Source of the DNA: Hoplostethus atlanticus | Lineage: Eukaryota > Chordata > Actinopteri > Trachichthyiformes > Trachichthyidae | Length of the DNA stretch: 64,000 bases | Direction of reading: 5' to 3' | Assembly: GCA_034670405.1 (NCBI GenBank) | Contig: JAXDDX010000053.1 | Span: forward strand, 615,001-679,000 | The notes under the pieces: generated by a model | What the model saw: only the letters and a program-made list of their open reading frames with translations | What the model was told of the DNA's origin: nothing | Database searches by the model: none | Translations under genes and position numbers: made by a program | Part shown: positions 44,945 through 54,500 of the stretch, piece by piece | How the letters are laid out: each line of letters begins with the position of its first letter | How positions within the stretch are numbered: position 1 is the stretch's first letter

Positions 44945-45290
44945 GAGAGACAGGGAGAGAGAGATACAGAGGGAGAGAGAGGAGATGGAGAGAGGGAGAG
45001 AGGGAGAGAGAGAGAGGGAGAGAGGGAGAGAGAGAGAGAGAGAGAAGGAGAGATACAGAGGGAGAGAGAGGAGATGGAGAGAGGGAGAGAGGGAGAGAGA
45101 GAGAGAGAGAGAGAGAGAAGGAGAGATACAGAGGGAGAGAGAGGAGATGGAGAGAGGGAGAGAGCGAGAGAGAGAGAGGGAGAGAGGAAAGGGAGAGAGA
45201 GGAGAGAGCAAGAGGGAGAGAGAGAGAAAGAGAGAGAGAGAGAAGGAGAGGGACAGAGGGAGAGAGAGAGACGGAGAGAGAGAGAGACCT
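44945..45290. repeat. Polypurine (GA)n minisatellite
   Basis: About 345 bp of GGGAGAGA/GAGAGAGA with the word GATACAGAGGGAGAGAGAGG recurring at about 75-bp spacing (44962, 45051, 45126). It abuts the L2 3' end directly. Arg/Glu and Ser/Leu frames are artefacts. Confidence 0.96.
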
Positions 45291-45486
45291 CCAATTTGAC
45301 CCTGAACAGGCCACAGCTGGTGAAGCAGAGAGAGACCAGTTGATCCAAGAAAACACACACACACACACACACACACAGATGAGAGGCAGAGTTGGGATTA
45401 GGGATTATGGTAAATGCAGTTTAATGTCCCATAGTGCTTCATGTTACCAGCTTCCTTCTGCTTAACAGTTTCATCTGTTTCATGTA
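45291..45486. other. Unique spacer with a (CA)n run
   Basis: (CA)n at 45352-45377. No gene seen. Confidence 0.7.
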
Positions 45487-45724
45487 TAGAGGCTTTCAGA
45501 TGATGTAGCCCCGCCCCCTCTAGAGGCTTTCAGATGATGTAGCCCCGCCCCCTCTAGAGGATTTCAGATGATGTAGCCCCGCCCCCTCTAGAGGATTTCA
45601 GATGATGTAGCCCCGCCCCCTCTAGAGGCTTTCAGATGATGTAGCCCCGCCCCCTCTAGAGGATTTCAGATGATGTAGCCCCGCCCCCTCTAGAGGCTTT
45701 CAGATGATGTAGCCCCGCCCCCTC
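45487..45724. repeat. 34-bp minisatellite, seven copies
   Basis: Unit TAGAGGCTTTCAGATGATGT followed by AGCCCCGCCCCCTC, with GGCTTT or GGATTT variants. The spacing is exactly 34 bp. Each unit brings one CCGCCCC (Sp1-type) word. Confidence 0.97.
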
Positions 45725-45830
45725 TGGCCGGCCATGTTAATTTCTGTCTGATGGATCAGATGGTTGGTAGCAGGTTGGTGATGAAACTGTAAAACCTCTA
45801 TTAATGGTGAACCGTGAATTATTACAGGCT

Positions 45831-46010
45831 TTATAGAGTACCATGTAGTAGTGGTGAGTATACAGTAGTTTTATAGAGTACCATGTAGTAGTGGTGAGTA
45901 TACAGTAGTTTTATAGAGTACCATGTAGTAGTGGTGAGTATACAGTAGTTTTATAGAGTACCATGTAGTAGTGGTGAGTATACAGTAGTTTTATACAGTA
46001 CCATGTACAT
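45831..46010. repeat. 40-bp minisatellite, 4.5 copies
   Basis: Unit starts TTATAGAGTACCATGTAGTA at 45831, 45871, 45911 and 45951, exactly 40 bp apart and nearly identical. A decayed copy starts at 45991. Confidence 0.97.
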
Positions 46011-46835
46011 GTGGGGGGTGTGGGGGCTCAGGTGCTCTTGTGATGCAGTACTCCATATACACCCCCCCCCCCCATCTCTCTCTCATTTGACACTCAATTA
46101 GCTCCCACCTGAGCTGCCGTCACTCCCATCATGCATCAGTCCCACACCTGAGCCCCCTGGTCCCTCACCTCACACCATCATCGCTCCTCTCCCTGCTCCC
46201 ACAATGCAAAGGCTCTCTGGGTGTCAGCAGATGCCAGTGCCCCCCCACTCACCACCCCGACCGACAGTAACGAGGGTGATGATAACGGATTGGATTTGTT
46301 CGGCGCCCTTCTGGGGAGACGAGGGGACCAAATTGATTTTCAAAAGGCTGCGAGATGTGGTGAGGCAGCTTGAAGACAATTTCAACCAAGACCAGATCGA
46401 GCTACCTCGTTAGCGGTGCACTCGTCATTGCCAGGCCCTCCACATTACCCGTCAACACGTCAACCGTCGGAACACGTCGAGTCTCGTTAAGCCTGTCGCC
46501 CAACTCTTCATTACCTAATTGGTGTTGGGCCCTGGATCCCTACAGGAAGGACCTGGTGTGGGAGGCACTGATCTCTACTGGCTTGCCCTTCAGCGTAGGT
46601 TGTTCATCCAACTCTGTCAATGTGTCACAAACAATGCTTCCACTCAGTGTCTCGCTTATTGTGTAATAGGCAATTATTGGTGTAAACTAGGGGTGATTAT
46701 TCTGGTCAATACTGGGAGTTGTGATGAAATGTTTTTTCAGTATTTTAATAGGCTAATTACAACAAGTATGAGTCTGAGTCATATTATAAACAGGCATGCT
46801 GTTTTCTGTGGTGAGTGATAATGATAATGTCTCCA
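46011..46835. other. Unique flank, no gene seen
   Basis: A poly-C run lies near 46061-46073. Two short + frames at 46204-46413 and 46370-46666 have no recognised domain. Confidence 0.4.
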
Positions 46836-46843
46836 AAGCTCAG

Positions 46844-46960
46844 ACTCAGTGGCTCGGTTGGCTAATGCCATTCAACCACAATGTCCCGGTTTGAATCCGG
46901 CCAGGGATCTTCATCACGCCCTCCTGTCAGTTCTCTCTGCTGTACTCTGTCCTAAAGAGG
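46844..46960 (+). mobile_element. tRNA-derived SINE fragment
   Basis: Has Pol III promoter boxes in order: A-box-like TGGCTCGGTTGG (46850-46861) and B-box GGTTTGAATCC (46889-46899), about 28 bp between them, as in tRNA-derived SINEs. The B box is followed by GGCCAGGGATCTTCATCACG and a TCTCTCTGCTGT body. The tail beyond about 46960 is not clear. Confidence 0.65.
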
Positions 46961-48530
46961 ATTTCCAGTTTGATCACCAACCTGCTACCAATCATCTGAT
47001 CCATCATGTTAGTTAGTAATGTGTCAGTAGAACCAGTTGACTGTCTGAACCAGGTTGTTGTGGTGTGTCTGTAGATCATCCAGTAACGTTCTCAGTAAAA
47101 GTGATCAGTGTGATCAGGTAGATTTGTCTCCAAATGTAGGTTACTGTGACTCAGTAAACTGTCTTGTCTTTAGCCCTAGTCTCTACTCCAAAACACTCTG
47201 AGTTGGAGCTGGAGAAGAGTCAGCTAGTTAACCTGAACTAACTGGTAGCTAGCTAACTAGTTACTGTTAACATGGGACTACTAGCCACTGCTAACGCTAG
47301 CTTCTACTAGCTACGTTAGCTAGTGTGCTAACCAGATGTGTTAACAACAAGACAGTGATGGTTAGCTGACCAGATACTATGGTTAGCTAGCTAACAACTA
47401 AAAGTTCTCTATGAAGCAAGTTCCATAAAAATTATCTTTAAAAAATGTCTGTTACTCAGTGATATGAGGTCAAGGTCTGCTGGCTACTGAGGTAACATTT
47501 TCTCAAGTCATAACACACATACTAGGAGTATTACCAACAATAATAGTTTAACTCAATTTTAAAGCCCCAATCTGCCTGACTCCACAGCAGCGCCCCCTGT
47601 TGAAACACTATCGCCCCACTACTCACTTTGTTTACCTATTGATTGATGAGATTGAAGACATTTTTCACTCTGAGGTTTTGATCCACAGGTCGCTGTAAAC
47701 GTCATGGTTTGGTTTTATAATGTCTGTAACCACTGGAGTAAATCAGAGTTGCATTATGAGGGTTAAGACATTTTCCTCCTACATTTCATACTTCAAGAAC
47801 ATTGATTATTGTTGAATGGTGATTTAGGTGGTTAATGTAATAGCTGATTCTTTTCATTGTAGAATAATTTAGCTGTCAGGATCACGTCTCTGATCCAAGA
47901 GGGAAGTGACCACCAGCATCAAGCGACCAGCGAGGCCACCTTCAGGGATGAATTATTCTGAATATGAGCTGAATGCTGTCTTGCCTCAGCTCCATCAGAC
48001 CCTGGCCAGTGCTGTGAACTGAGCGTCCATCTTGGCCGGTGAGCTCACCGGGCATGCAGAGAAAGAGACATCCTTCCGACAGGAAAGGTTAATAATTTTG
48101 CACCTGACTCGGCGGGACCCGTCTCACCACAGCAGCTATGATTTAATCAAATGGAATAGGTGACGCCTGGCGCTGTGCTGTGAACCCAGACGGCCCAACC
48201 AAGCCAGAACCCCCCCACCATACCGCTGCCAACCCCAACAGAGACAGAGAGGCCAACACAGTCTAGAAGACGTAAAGAGACAAAACAGAGGACAGAGGGA
48301 GGGAGAAATGAAATATACAGTCAGGTGTGAATGGTGGAAAGAATTGGGGAGCCCATGAGAAAGGAATAGATGGGGTAAAAACGAGGGAAATGGAGGGAGG
48401 AAGGAGAGGTCAGCGCTGTGCAGGGAGGGAAACCATCATATCAGTTTCACTCCAGAGCTGTCGGCCCGTCCAGCGACTCCCAAGAACAGATAAATATGGC
48501 ATTTAACATTATATACAACATTTATTAGCT
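46961..48530. other. Unique flank, no gene seen
   Basis: 47220-47400 is rich in TAGCTAGC and GTTAGCTAG words, a common teleost low-complexity type. The rest is unique, with no exon recognised. Confidence 0.4.
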
Positions 48531-48534
48531 TGAC

Positions 48535-48650
48535 TATCCGGAATTAACATTACAGATAATAACGTCATTTTGACTAGTCGTAAATACATTGTGACTAGTC
48601 AAGAGTTCAAGATATCTATAACGTCATTCTGACAAGTCAAAACGACAGAT
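48535..48650. repeat. Palindromic-module repeat, left part
   Basis: Short modules TTTTGACTAGTCG, TGTGACTAGTCAA, CAAGATATCTATAACG and TCTGACAAGTC, spaced 20-40 bp. The cores GACTAGTC and AGATATCT are perfect palindromes. It continues after the LINE at 49358-49860. Confidence 0.75.
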
Positions 48651-49357
48651 ATAATAATAATAATACATTGGACTTATATAGCGCTTTTATAAGTACCCAA
48701 AGACGCTTTACATGGAGGGGAGAACAAACAAAACAAAAAAGAGCAAACAAAACAAAGCAAACAGAACATTTTAGTAAAAAAGAAAACTAGAGAAGCTGTA
48801 TGGAACAAGTCATGGAATGGAGGGAAGGGAGAGAAAGGGAACAGGGGTCAGCAGGTGAAAGCGAGTTTGAAGAGGTGGGTTTTGAGGGCTTGTTTGAACG
48901 ATGGTAGGGTGGGAGCCTGGCGGATGTGGATGGGGAGGGCGTTCCAGAGGGAGGGTGCAGCAACTGAAAAGGCCCTGTCGCCCCAGGTCCGGAGCTTGGT
49001 CCTGATGGTCTTGAGAGTGTTTGCATCGGCGTACCTGAGGCAACGGGTTGGGGCGTGGCGGGGGAGGAGGTCTGAGAGGTAGGGAGGGGCCAGGTTATTT
49101 AGGGCTTTGTAGGTGGTGAGTAATATTTTGAAGTCAATCCTGTATTTGACCGGGAGCCAGTGGAGGTTGTGGAGGGTGGAGGTGAGCAATCGAGCGGCAG
49201 AGCGGCAGAGTTCTGGACGTATTGGAGTTTATTGAGGATTTTGTTGGGTGAGCCGTAGAAGATGCTGTTGCAGTAGTCCAGTCTGGAGGTTATGAGGGCA
49301 TGGATAAGAATTTCGGTGGCGGCAAAGGACAGGGAGGGCCGGAGGCGTGCAATCATA
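48651..49357 (-). mobile_element. L2-type LINE 3' end, antisense, 5'-truncated
   Basis: On the minus strand it codes the RT C-terminal part: [20 protein letters not shown] and [16 protein letters not shown]. After a frameshift near 49190 (in a duplicated GAGCGGCA) come [50 protein letters not shown] and LKTHLFKLAF. It ends in GCGCTATATAAGTCCAATGT and (ATT)n on the minus strand, as L2 3' ends do. Only ~0.7 kb is left. It is inserted in the palindromic-module repeat. Confidence 0.88.
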
Positions 49358-49860
49358 TATCAGCAGTGATGTCACTGAAAACCACACTCAACTCGTCACA
49401 CATCCTAAATGACAATTGCAGATATCTGTAATTCAGTTTTGACTACCACAAATAATAGTTGCAGATATCTCAAACGTCATTATGACTAGTCCGAATTGTT
49501 GTGCATGACGTTGCTCGTGCGAGGCTTCCCATTGGATATTGGCCCAAGCAAAGCATCTGACTAGTTAAAACTTAATTTAAGATATCTAAAAAGGACAATG
49601 TAGATATCTTGAATTGATTAAAGATATCTTGAACTGGAATTACAACTAGTCATAATTCGGTTGCATATATATGCAATTCACACTGCGGATATCTGCAATT
49701 GAATTGTAGATATCTGTAGTGAGAAACCCCATACACATAAATGGTAAAAGTAGTTTGAATCTTAAATGTAATTCGTCAAAATGTAATTACAGATATCTTG
49801 AATTAGAGATTTGACTAGGCAAAATGACGTTGCACATATCAGTAATGAATATCCAGTCTA
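49358..49860. repeat. Palindromic-module repeat, right part
   Basis: At least eight GATATC cores (for example CAGATATCTGTAATT near 49420, TAGATATCTTGAATTG near 49602, GGATATCTGCAATTG near 49686, CAGATATCTTGAATT near 49790). They are mixed with GACTAG(T) cores and AATTGCAG/CTGCAATT words. With the left part it makes one field of about 620 bp, not counting the LINE. Its class is unknown; it could be a TIR-rich nonautonomous transposon. Confidence 0.7.
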
Positions 49861-51294
49861 GTCTATCCAGTCTATCAGTCTAGTCTAATAAATGTTAAAA
49901 CGGCTTGCCATAGATAAAGGAACAACAGAGATCTGAGCAAACTGGCCGCCAGCCGAGCCGAGAGCCACCGACGGCAGCACCGACAACACTCACATTCCTT
50001 GGCAGCGCCGCTCGGTCCTCCATGCCAAGGTTGGACAGGAAAGCCTTTGAAGTCTACATGGTGTGAACTGACCTACGATAATTGGACTGATATGTTTGAT
50101 CTTTAGTTCTGAACATTCACAAACGTCCGTGACCTTAACAAGTTGAATGTAGGGCTTTTGTGTTGAATTCGAAAAGAGTGATCGAGTTTTAACTGGATAT
50201 TGATTTTATACATTGGTCTCCTTGCTCTTTCTTTTGACATGACTTTGACTGTATGTCTTTATACAGCGTTTTATTTTGTTGGTCTGCAACTTTTATGTTT
50301 GTCTTGATGTTGCTTTCTTGGCAGTTCTTCAAAAAGACATTCTTAATCTCAATGAGATTAACCTTCTTCAAAAGGTTAAAACTGCAGTAGGCGGCTGATT
50401 TCCCTCTCCAGTCTGGATCGGTCACTTCCTGTGTGGACAAGATTTCCCACCAGTGACCAAACTGGATTTACCAACAGGGTGAATCTACTGGATGGGACGC
50501 TCTGCTCTGCTGCAGCATCACTTCCTGGTTCAGACTGAGGAGACAGCTGGACGTTTACATGAAAATCTGAGTACAAATTTAAATAAAATTGAAGAATTGT
50601 CATGTGTGGTGAGATGAATGAATCCGAGCGAGAGCCCTGCAGGCTTACCTACTGCATATTCACATTAAATGCATTACAACACACCATATGCCGCATACAG
50701 CACAAACAACATTCACCAGCAGCATACCAGTCATACCAGGAGTCAGAGAGTATCTCCTACCCACAGAGATAGTTAAAGTTACCCAGCGCTTAATAATCAT
50801 GATGCATTCATACTAAACTGACTCATTTATTTTTATTTTCCTAGAACTACCACTCTACTCTTCTGGCATTTGGCAAAGCTGCTGGTATCCACACGGTTGA
50901 TACGTTTGTACAGATAATGTTTAATGGTCACCAAGTCACCTTTTTTATTGAGTGGAAACTGGTGTGATTTTGAGATCAGAGTGAATGGACGACATTTCCC
51001 ACCTTGTTGCACTCATCACTGGATTTCTAGCACGAAAGCTTCATTTTGACATATTTTCCAGTTTTCAAAGCTTTGAACAGCTTGGTGGAGCACGAGGAGG
51101 AAAGTGTACAAATTGCTTATCAGCGACTGTGGTGGTGGCTACACTGGTTTCCTGGTTTTAAGGATAAAACACAGATAACAAACAGATCTGCGTCCAAGAG
51201 CATTTGAATCTAATTCTTGGTGTCTTAGTGTTTGCAGTGCTGCAGGGTTTATCACAGAGGGTATTACAATGAGTACAACAGACTTCAGACTTTT
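49861..51294. other. Unique flank, no gene seen
   Basis: GC-rich 49945-50010 (GCCGCCAGCCGAGCCGAG). The rest is AT-leaning, with no domain-bearing frame. Confidence 0.4.
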
Positions 51295-51480
51295 AGGTGG
51301 ATGTACAGTATCTCTTCTGTAATGTGGTAAACCCCACCCATCTGGTACTCCAAGCACATTAAAACAAACAAACAGATATGCCAAGAATGATTTGCAAATA
51401 TTTGACCCAGATCTGGTAACAAGCAGCTTCTTTTGGACCCCATCCTGACTCCTGCAGAAACAGCATGGGGTACACATCTG
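51295..51480. repeat. Dispersed repeat, copy B
   Basis: Shares with 24540-24620 the order (T/C)CTGGT(A/G)CTCCA(A/T)GCA, then TTAAAACAAACA, then a CTGG/TGTGGTAAC-like word. Same unknown family as copy A. Confidence 0.5.
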
Positions 51481-52070
51481 TTATTTTGACAAGAATGTAG
51501 GTCAATTTGAGTCATCTGATGTCTTAATATGAGGCTCAGATGCAGCGTGGCATCACTTTTCACAATAAAACTCCTATCAAGCTAAATGGGACTCTGAGTT
51601 TAGATGCACAGAGACTCGGTAACCTGGTTTTGCTTAACCCATGTAACCATCACAACTAGGTTAGATTAACCTCTGGGCCGGATCATCCGGAAGGTGCCCC
51701 ACCCACTTGCCCGATACATCCGACTGATCAACGTTATTTAAAAAATAAAAAGTACCGTAACTGGCGCGGGCGCAAAGATTACAACCAATTAGAATGATTG
51801 GTGAGTTGATGTGGTCGGTGGGCTCACAACCCTGGTCCAGGTGGCTGATCCACAAAGCAGGCTTAGAAAAGCGGCGATTAACCTTGCAAGCCTGGTTTGA
51901 GTTAACCTAACAAATCAATCGGGGCTAAAGCGGTTCCACGAAGCCCAAGTCAAGCTACCGTGATCGGGCTAAACCGAGCCAGGCTCAAGCAATCCAGATA
52001 ATTGCGCGTGCACATTTATACACAGTTTAAAGCAGCCTGAGAGGTCGATCATGGATCTGATTGATTCATC

Positions 52071-52241
52071 ATGGCGAAAAATGACGGTAAAGACAGAGCC
52101 GCAATGTTCAGGCCACTGAACAGCAACTTTTAGTGGAGGTCTATGGAGAATTCAGCCATATTACAATGAAAAGGGAAATACGATTGCCATAAATAAAGGG
52201 AGAGAGAAAGATTGGCAACGAATTGCTGCTAGATTGAATGC
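52071..52241 (+). pseudogene. Myb/SANT-like DNA-binding exon, frameshifted
   Basis: Starts ATGGCGAAAAATGACGG (MAKNDGKDRAAMF) and carries pieces of a trihelix/SANT-like domain in two or three frames: QLLVEVYGEF, SHITMKREIRLP, then INKGREKDWQRIAARLNA. The WQRIA helix is typical of Myb-like proteins of Harbinger transposons and their domesticated relatives such as NAIF1. It ends at a consensus donor, GC|GTAAGT (52242-52247). Frameshifts between the pieces make it a pseudogene. No following exon was identified inside the element. Confidence 0.55.
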
Positions 52242-52465
52242 GTAAGTAATTGTTGAATTAAAAACGAACAAATTGTATAGACCTTATTAAATATCATGTG
52301 TTCCAACGATATTAAAGAACTGAAAAGCTAAAAATATTATAAATGAAACCATGCCATATATGAAACCTCAAGACTGTAAATGTACTATCTATCGCCATAA
52401 ATGATGTAGTAAAGGCTGTACGTAAGGTTTCATCTTACTACATTACAATCATCGTACAATACTGG

Positions 52466-52537
52466 ACCCTATACGGGGATCGAACTCACAACCTTAAGAC
52501 TGAGAGTCTCATGCTCTACTGACTGAGCTGTTCGGGC
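52466..52537 (-). tRNA. tRNA-like sequence, Lys-type body, degenerate
   Basis: On the minus strand: GCCCGAACAGCTCAGTCAGT, AGAGCATGAGACTCTCAGTC, then TTGTGAGTTCGATCCCCG. D arm GCTC/GAGC and anticodon stem TGAGA/TCTTA pair, and A- and B-box words are good. The anticodon position reads CTC (Glu) in a body that looks like tRNA-Lys(CTT). The acceptor (GCCCGAA against ATAGGGT) has two mismatches and the T stem one. It is more likely a pseudogene or SINE head than a working tRNA. Confidence 0.45.
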
Positions 52538-53132
52538 TGGTTCTTACTTTCATTATATTTTTATGAAATCGGTTGTTTCCAGAAACAGTGAATGCGTCTC
52601 CTAGCAAACGTGGAAACATCTTGACATATATTCAAGATACTTTACAATGAATTTGTTAAATAAAAATAATTTAGAAAATAAAATAATATTGTGTCATCAA
52701 ATAATTATTTCTATAAGTTGTAACGTTTTCTAAAAGCAATACGGCACTTGAGGTCTCGCTGGACACTCATGGTTAAATGGGGTTGCCTAGCAACGCTCTG
52801 AACCGTGACTGTATCCCCGATACAGCCTACATCATTTTATATTTTTTATTTTCTATTAACGTTACATTTGATGTCTGATAGTGTAGGTCTAGGGTGATAG
52901 TGTTGAACATTAGGATGGCGGAACCTTGTTTGAAAAGCCACTGCGTTTCAGTCGGATCAGTGTTACGGGAACACCGATTAAGCTTCAACTGTGGTTTAGC
53001 CTGAGCATAAGTTGCCACAGCAACTCAGCTTGAACTATGCTGAGCTTGCTTTGTGGAACCGAATAAACCTGAAAATGAGCCAGACTAAGTGAAATAAGCC
53101 TGGATAAGTGGTAAGCTCTCTCTGTGGAACAC

Positions 53133-53340
53133 CCCTCTGCTGATCCCGTCAGTTACCTGCGCACTGCGACAGGTTAATCAACGCGCAGAGCGTCAGCGTG
53201 CTGGGATTAAAAACTAAAAGAAGTTGCGCCACAATTCAAAATGTGGCCGGATGTGTTTTTTATGTCCTTAAACAAGTTGGACTGGGACCGTTGGAGGCTA
53301 GCAGGCTAGCAAGCTAGCTTTAGCTTGGTCGTGGCAGCTA
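53133..53340 (+). promoter_or_regulatory. Possible promoter and 5' UTR of an unrecognised gene
   Basis: Contains several CpGs (AACGCGCAGAGCGTCAGCG) and AGCTAGC words (53297-53325) in front of the ATG at 53341. It has no TATA box. Support is only the candidate exon that follows. Confidence 0.3.
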
Positions 53341-53520
53341 ATGTTAGGAGGAGGAGGCGGGAACGAGTCCGGGTCCAGGTCCGAGTCCGGGTCCAGGTCC
53401 GAGTCCGGGTCCAGGTCCGAGTCCGGGTCCAGGTCCGGGTCCAGGTCCAGTGAACAGCAGCCCGACTCTAAGCCTGACTACACCAGTTTGGACCGAGTCA
53501 AGAAAGAAGCTCTTCTAACA
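53341..53520 (+). CDS. Candidate first coding exon of an unrecognised gene
   Basis: ATG at 53341 opens 60 codons up to a consensus donor, ACA|GTAAGA (53521). A Gly run (MLGGGGGNE) is followed by four to five copies of the hexamer SGSRSE coded by an 18-bp repeat (53359-53450). Then comes non-repetitive sequence SSEQQPDSKPDYTSLDRVKK and EALLT. The second half looks like real protein: charged, balanced, no repeats. The exon ends in phase 0. A pyrimidine-rich acceptor at 54302-54323 would join a second open exon in the same phase. I do not recognise the family. It could also be a chance frame in a CpG-rich stretch. Confidence 0.4.
53359..53452. repeat. 18-bp repeat inside the candidate exon
   Basis: About five copies of GAGTCCGGGTCCAGGTCC, the last ones shortened to 12 bp. 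The unit is in frame with the candidate coding sequence. Confidence 0.93.
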
Positions 53521-53816
53521 GTAAGAACCATTTTATTTTGATGTGTGATGTGATGCTGGTCGGCGGTTGGGTTTGTTGTTTTGTTTTGACCTGGTTCCAT
53601 GCAGCTCGTGCCTGTCATGGAGGCCAGTCCAGACGGACCCTGTTCACGAACCTGCTTCTTGCTCTGTAGTAGCTCCTGCCTGCCTGAAGGTGGCGTCCCT
53701 TTCTCACTGTCACCTTGACTATCAGTATTACGGCTTTTCGTCTCTCATTGTTTGGGCTGAACTACAGCCAACACAACTCCCTACTACCCAGCCTGCCATG
53801 GCTTCCTCCATCTTAG

Positions 53817-53820
<4 letters not shown>
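53521..53820. other. Presumed intron of the candidate gene, no other feature seen
   Basis: Unique DNA following the donor at 53521. Confidence 0.3.

Positions 53821-53857
<37 letters not shown>
53821..53857. repeat. (TG)n microsatellite
   Basis: About 18 TG dinucleotides. Confidence 0.95.
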
Positions 53858-53860
<3 letters not shown>

Positions 53861-53976
53861 AGGCCTATTCTGGTGTAATTTGGCATGTAAAATGTTTTAC
53901 AAAGCAGTATTATTTCATATATGATGTCTTAAATCTGTCTGTGTGTACTGCAGAGCCTATTAGTCAATACAGGCTT

Positions 53977-54046
53977 GGTCTTCAGTAGTAGTACAGCTGG
54001 TGTTCAGTAGTAGTACAGCTGGTGTTCAGTAGTAGTACAGCTCATA
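53977..54046. repeat. 22-bp repeat, three copies
   Basis: Three copies of TTCAGTAGTAGTACAGCTGG plus TG. Confidence 0.9.
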
Positions 54047-54323
54047 CAGGCTTTTATTTAGTGTCTGTGTATAAAGGGGCTCCTGAGGCGTGGACCCCCA
54101 GGGGCCCCACATGGTCATCCTCATACTCTGATTATGAGAGACCCATAAAGATGGCTGGTTTACTCCCATATTAAACTGGTTATTGTGGCATGGAAACATC
54201 TGACTGCTTTCACTGTTGGTTTTCACCGTCTGTCAAACTCAGACTTGCACTGCATTATGGGTACATTTTGAGTGGTTACTAATAGGAAACCACTTGGTAC
54301 GTCATTTCTTTCCCCTGTATTAG

Positions 54324-54500
54324 AGAGGGAAAGATATTCATCCACAGGGTCAAAACAAGTACGACTTCAACAGGAACATGGCCAGCAGCCAGAGAGACGT
54401 CTGGAGTTCAGATGTCTGGGTTTGGGGGGCTGGAGGCCGGTGGTGCCGGTGGTGCCGGAGGTGTCGGGTTCGACCTTTGGGGACTGTTCAATTAGCGTGA
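54324..54500 (+). CDS. Candidate second exon of the unrecognised gene
   Basis: The acceptor is TTTCTTTCCCCTGTATTAG with AG at 54322-54323. In phase 0 from the 53341 exon it reads RGKDIHPQGQNKYDF, NRNMASSQRDVWSSD, then a Gly/Arg/Cys/Trp-rich stretch coded by GGTGCC repeats, to TGA at 54498-54500. The first 30 residues look like natural protein and the end does not, so a donor may lie near 54420-54470. I could not pick one with confidence. No domain is recognised. Confidence 0.3.
   Translation, partial: RGKDIHPQGQNKYDFNRNMASSQRDVWSSDVWVWGAGGRWCRWCRRCRVRPLGTVQLA

Larger units (their letters stand above)
51846..53132 (+). mobile_element. Harbinger-like DNA transposon remnant
   Basis: Candidate terminal inverted repeats are ATCCACAAAGCAGGCTTA (about 51848) and AAGCTCTCTCTGTGGAA (about 53113-53129), matching at 13 of 18 positions. 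A subterminal pair is GGTTCCACGAAGC (51932) and GCTTTGTGGAACC (53048-53060). Inside is a broken Myb/SANT-like exon, the kind of second gene carried by PIF/Harbinger elements. No DDE transposase was found. The exact ends and target duplication were not settled. Confidence 0.55.

Noticed and set aside
52466-52537. Functional tRNA gene
   Set aside because: Two acceptor mismatches, one T-stem mismatch and an anticodon that does not fit the Lys-like body.
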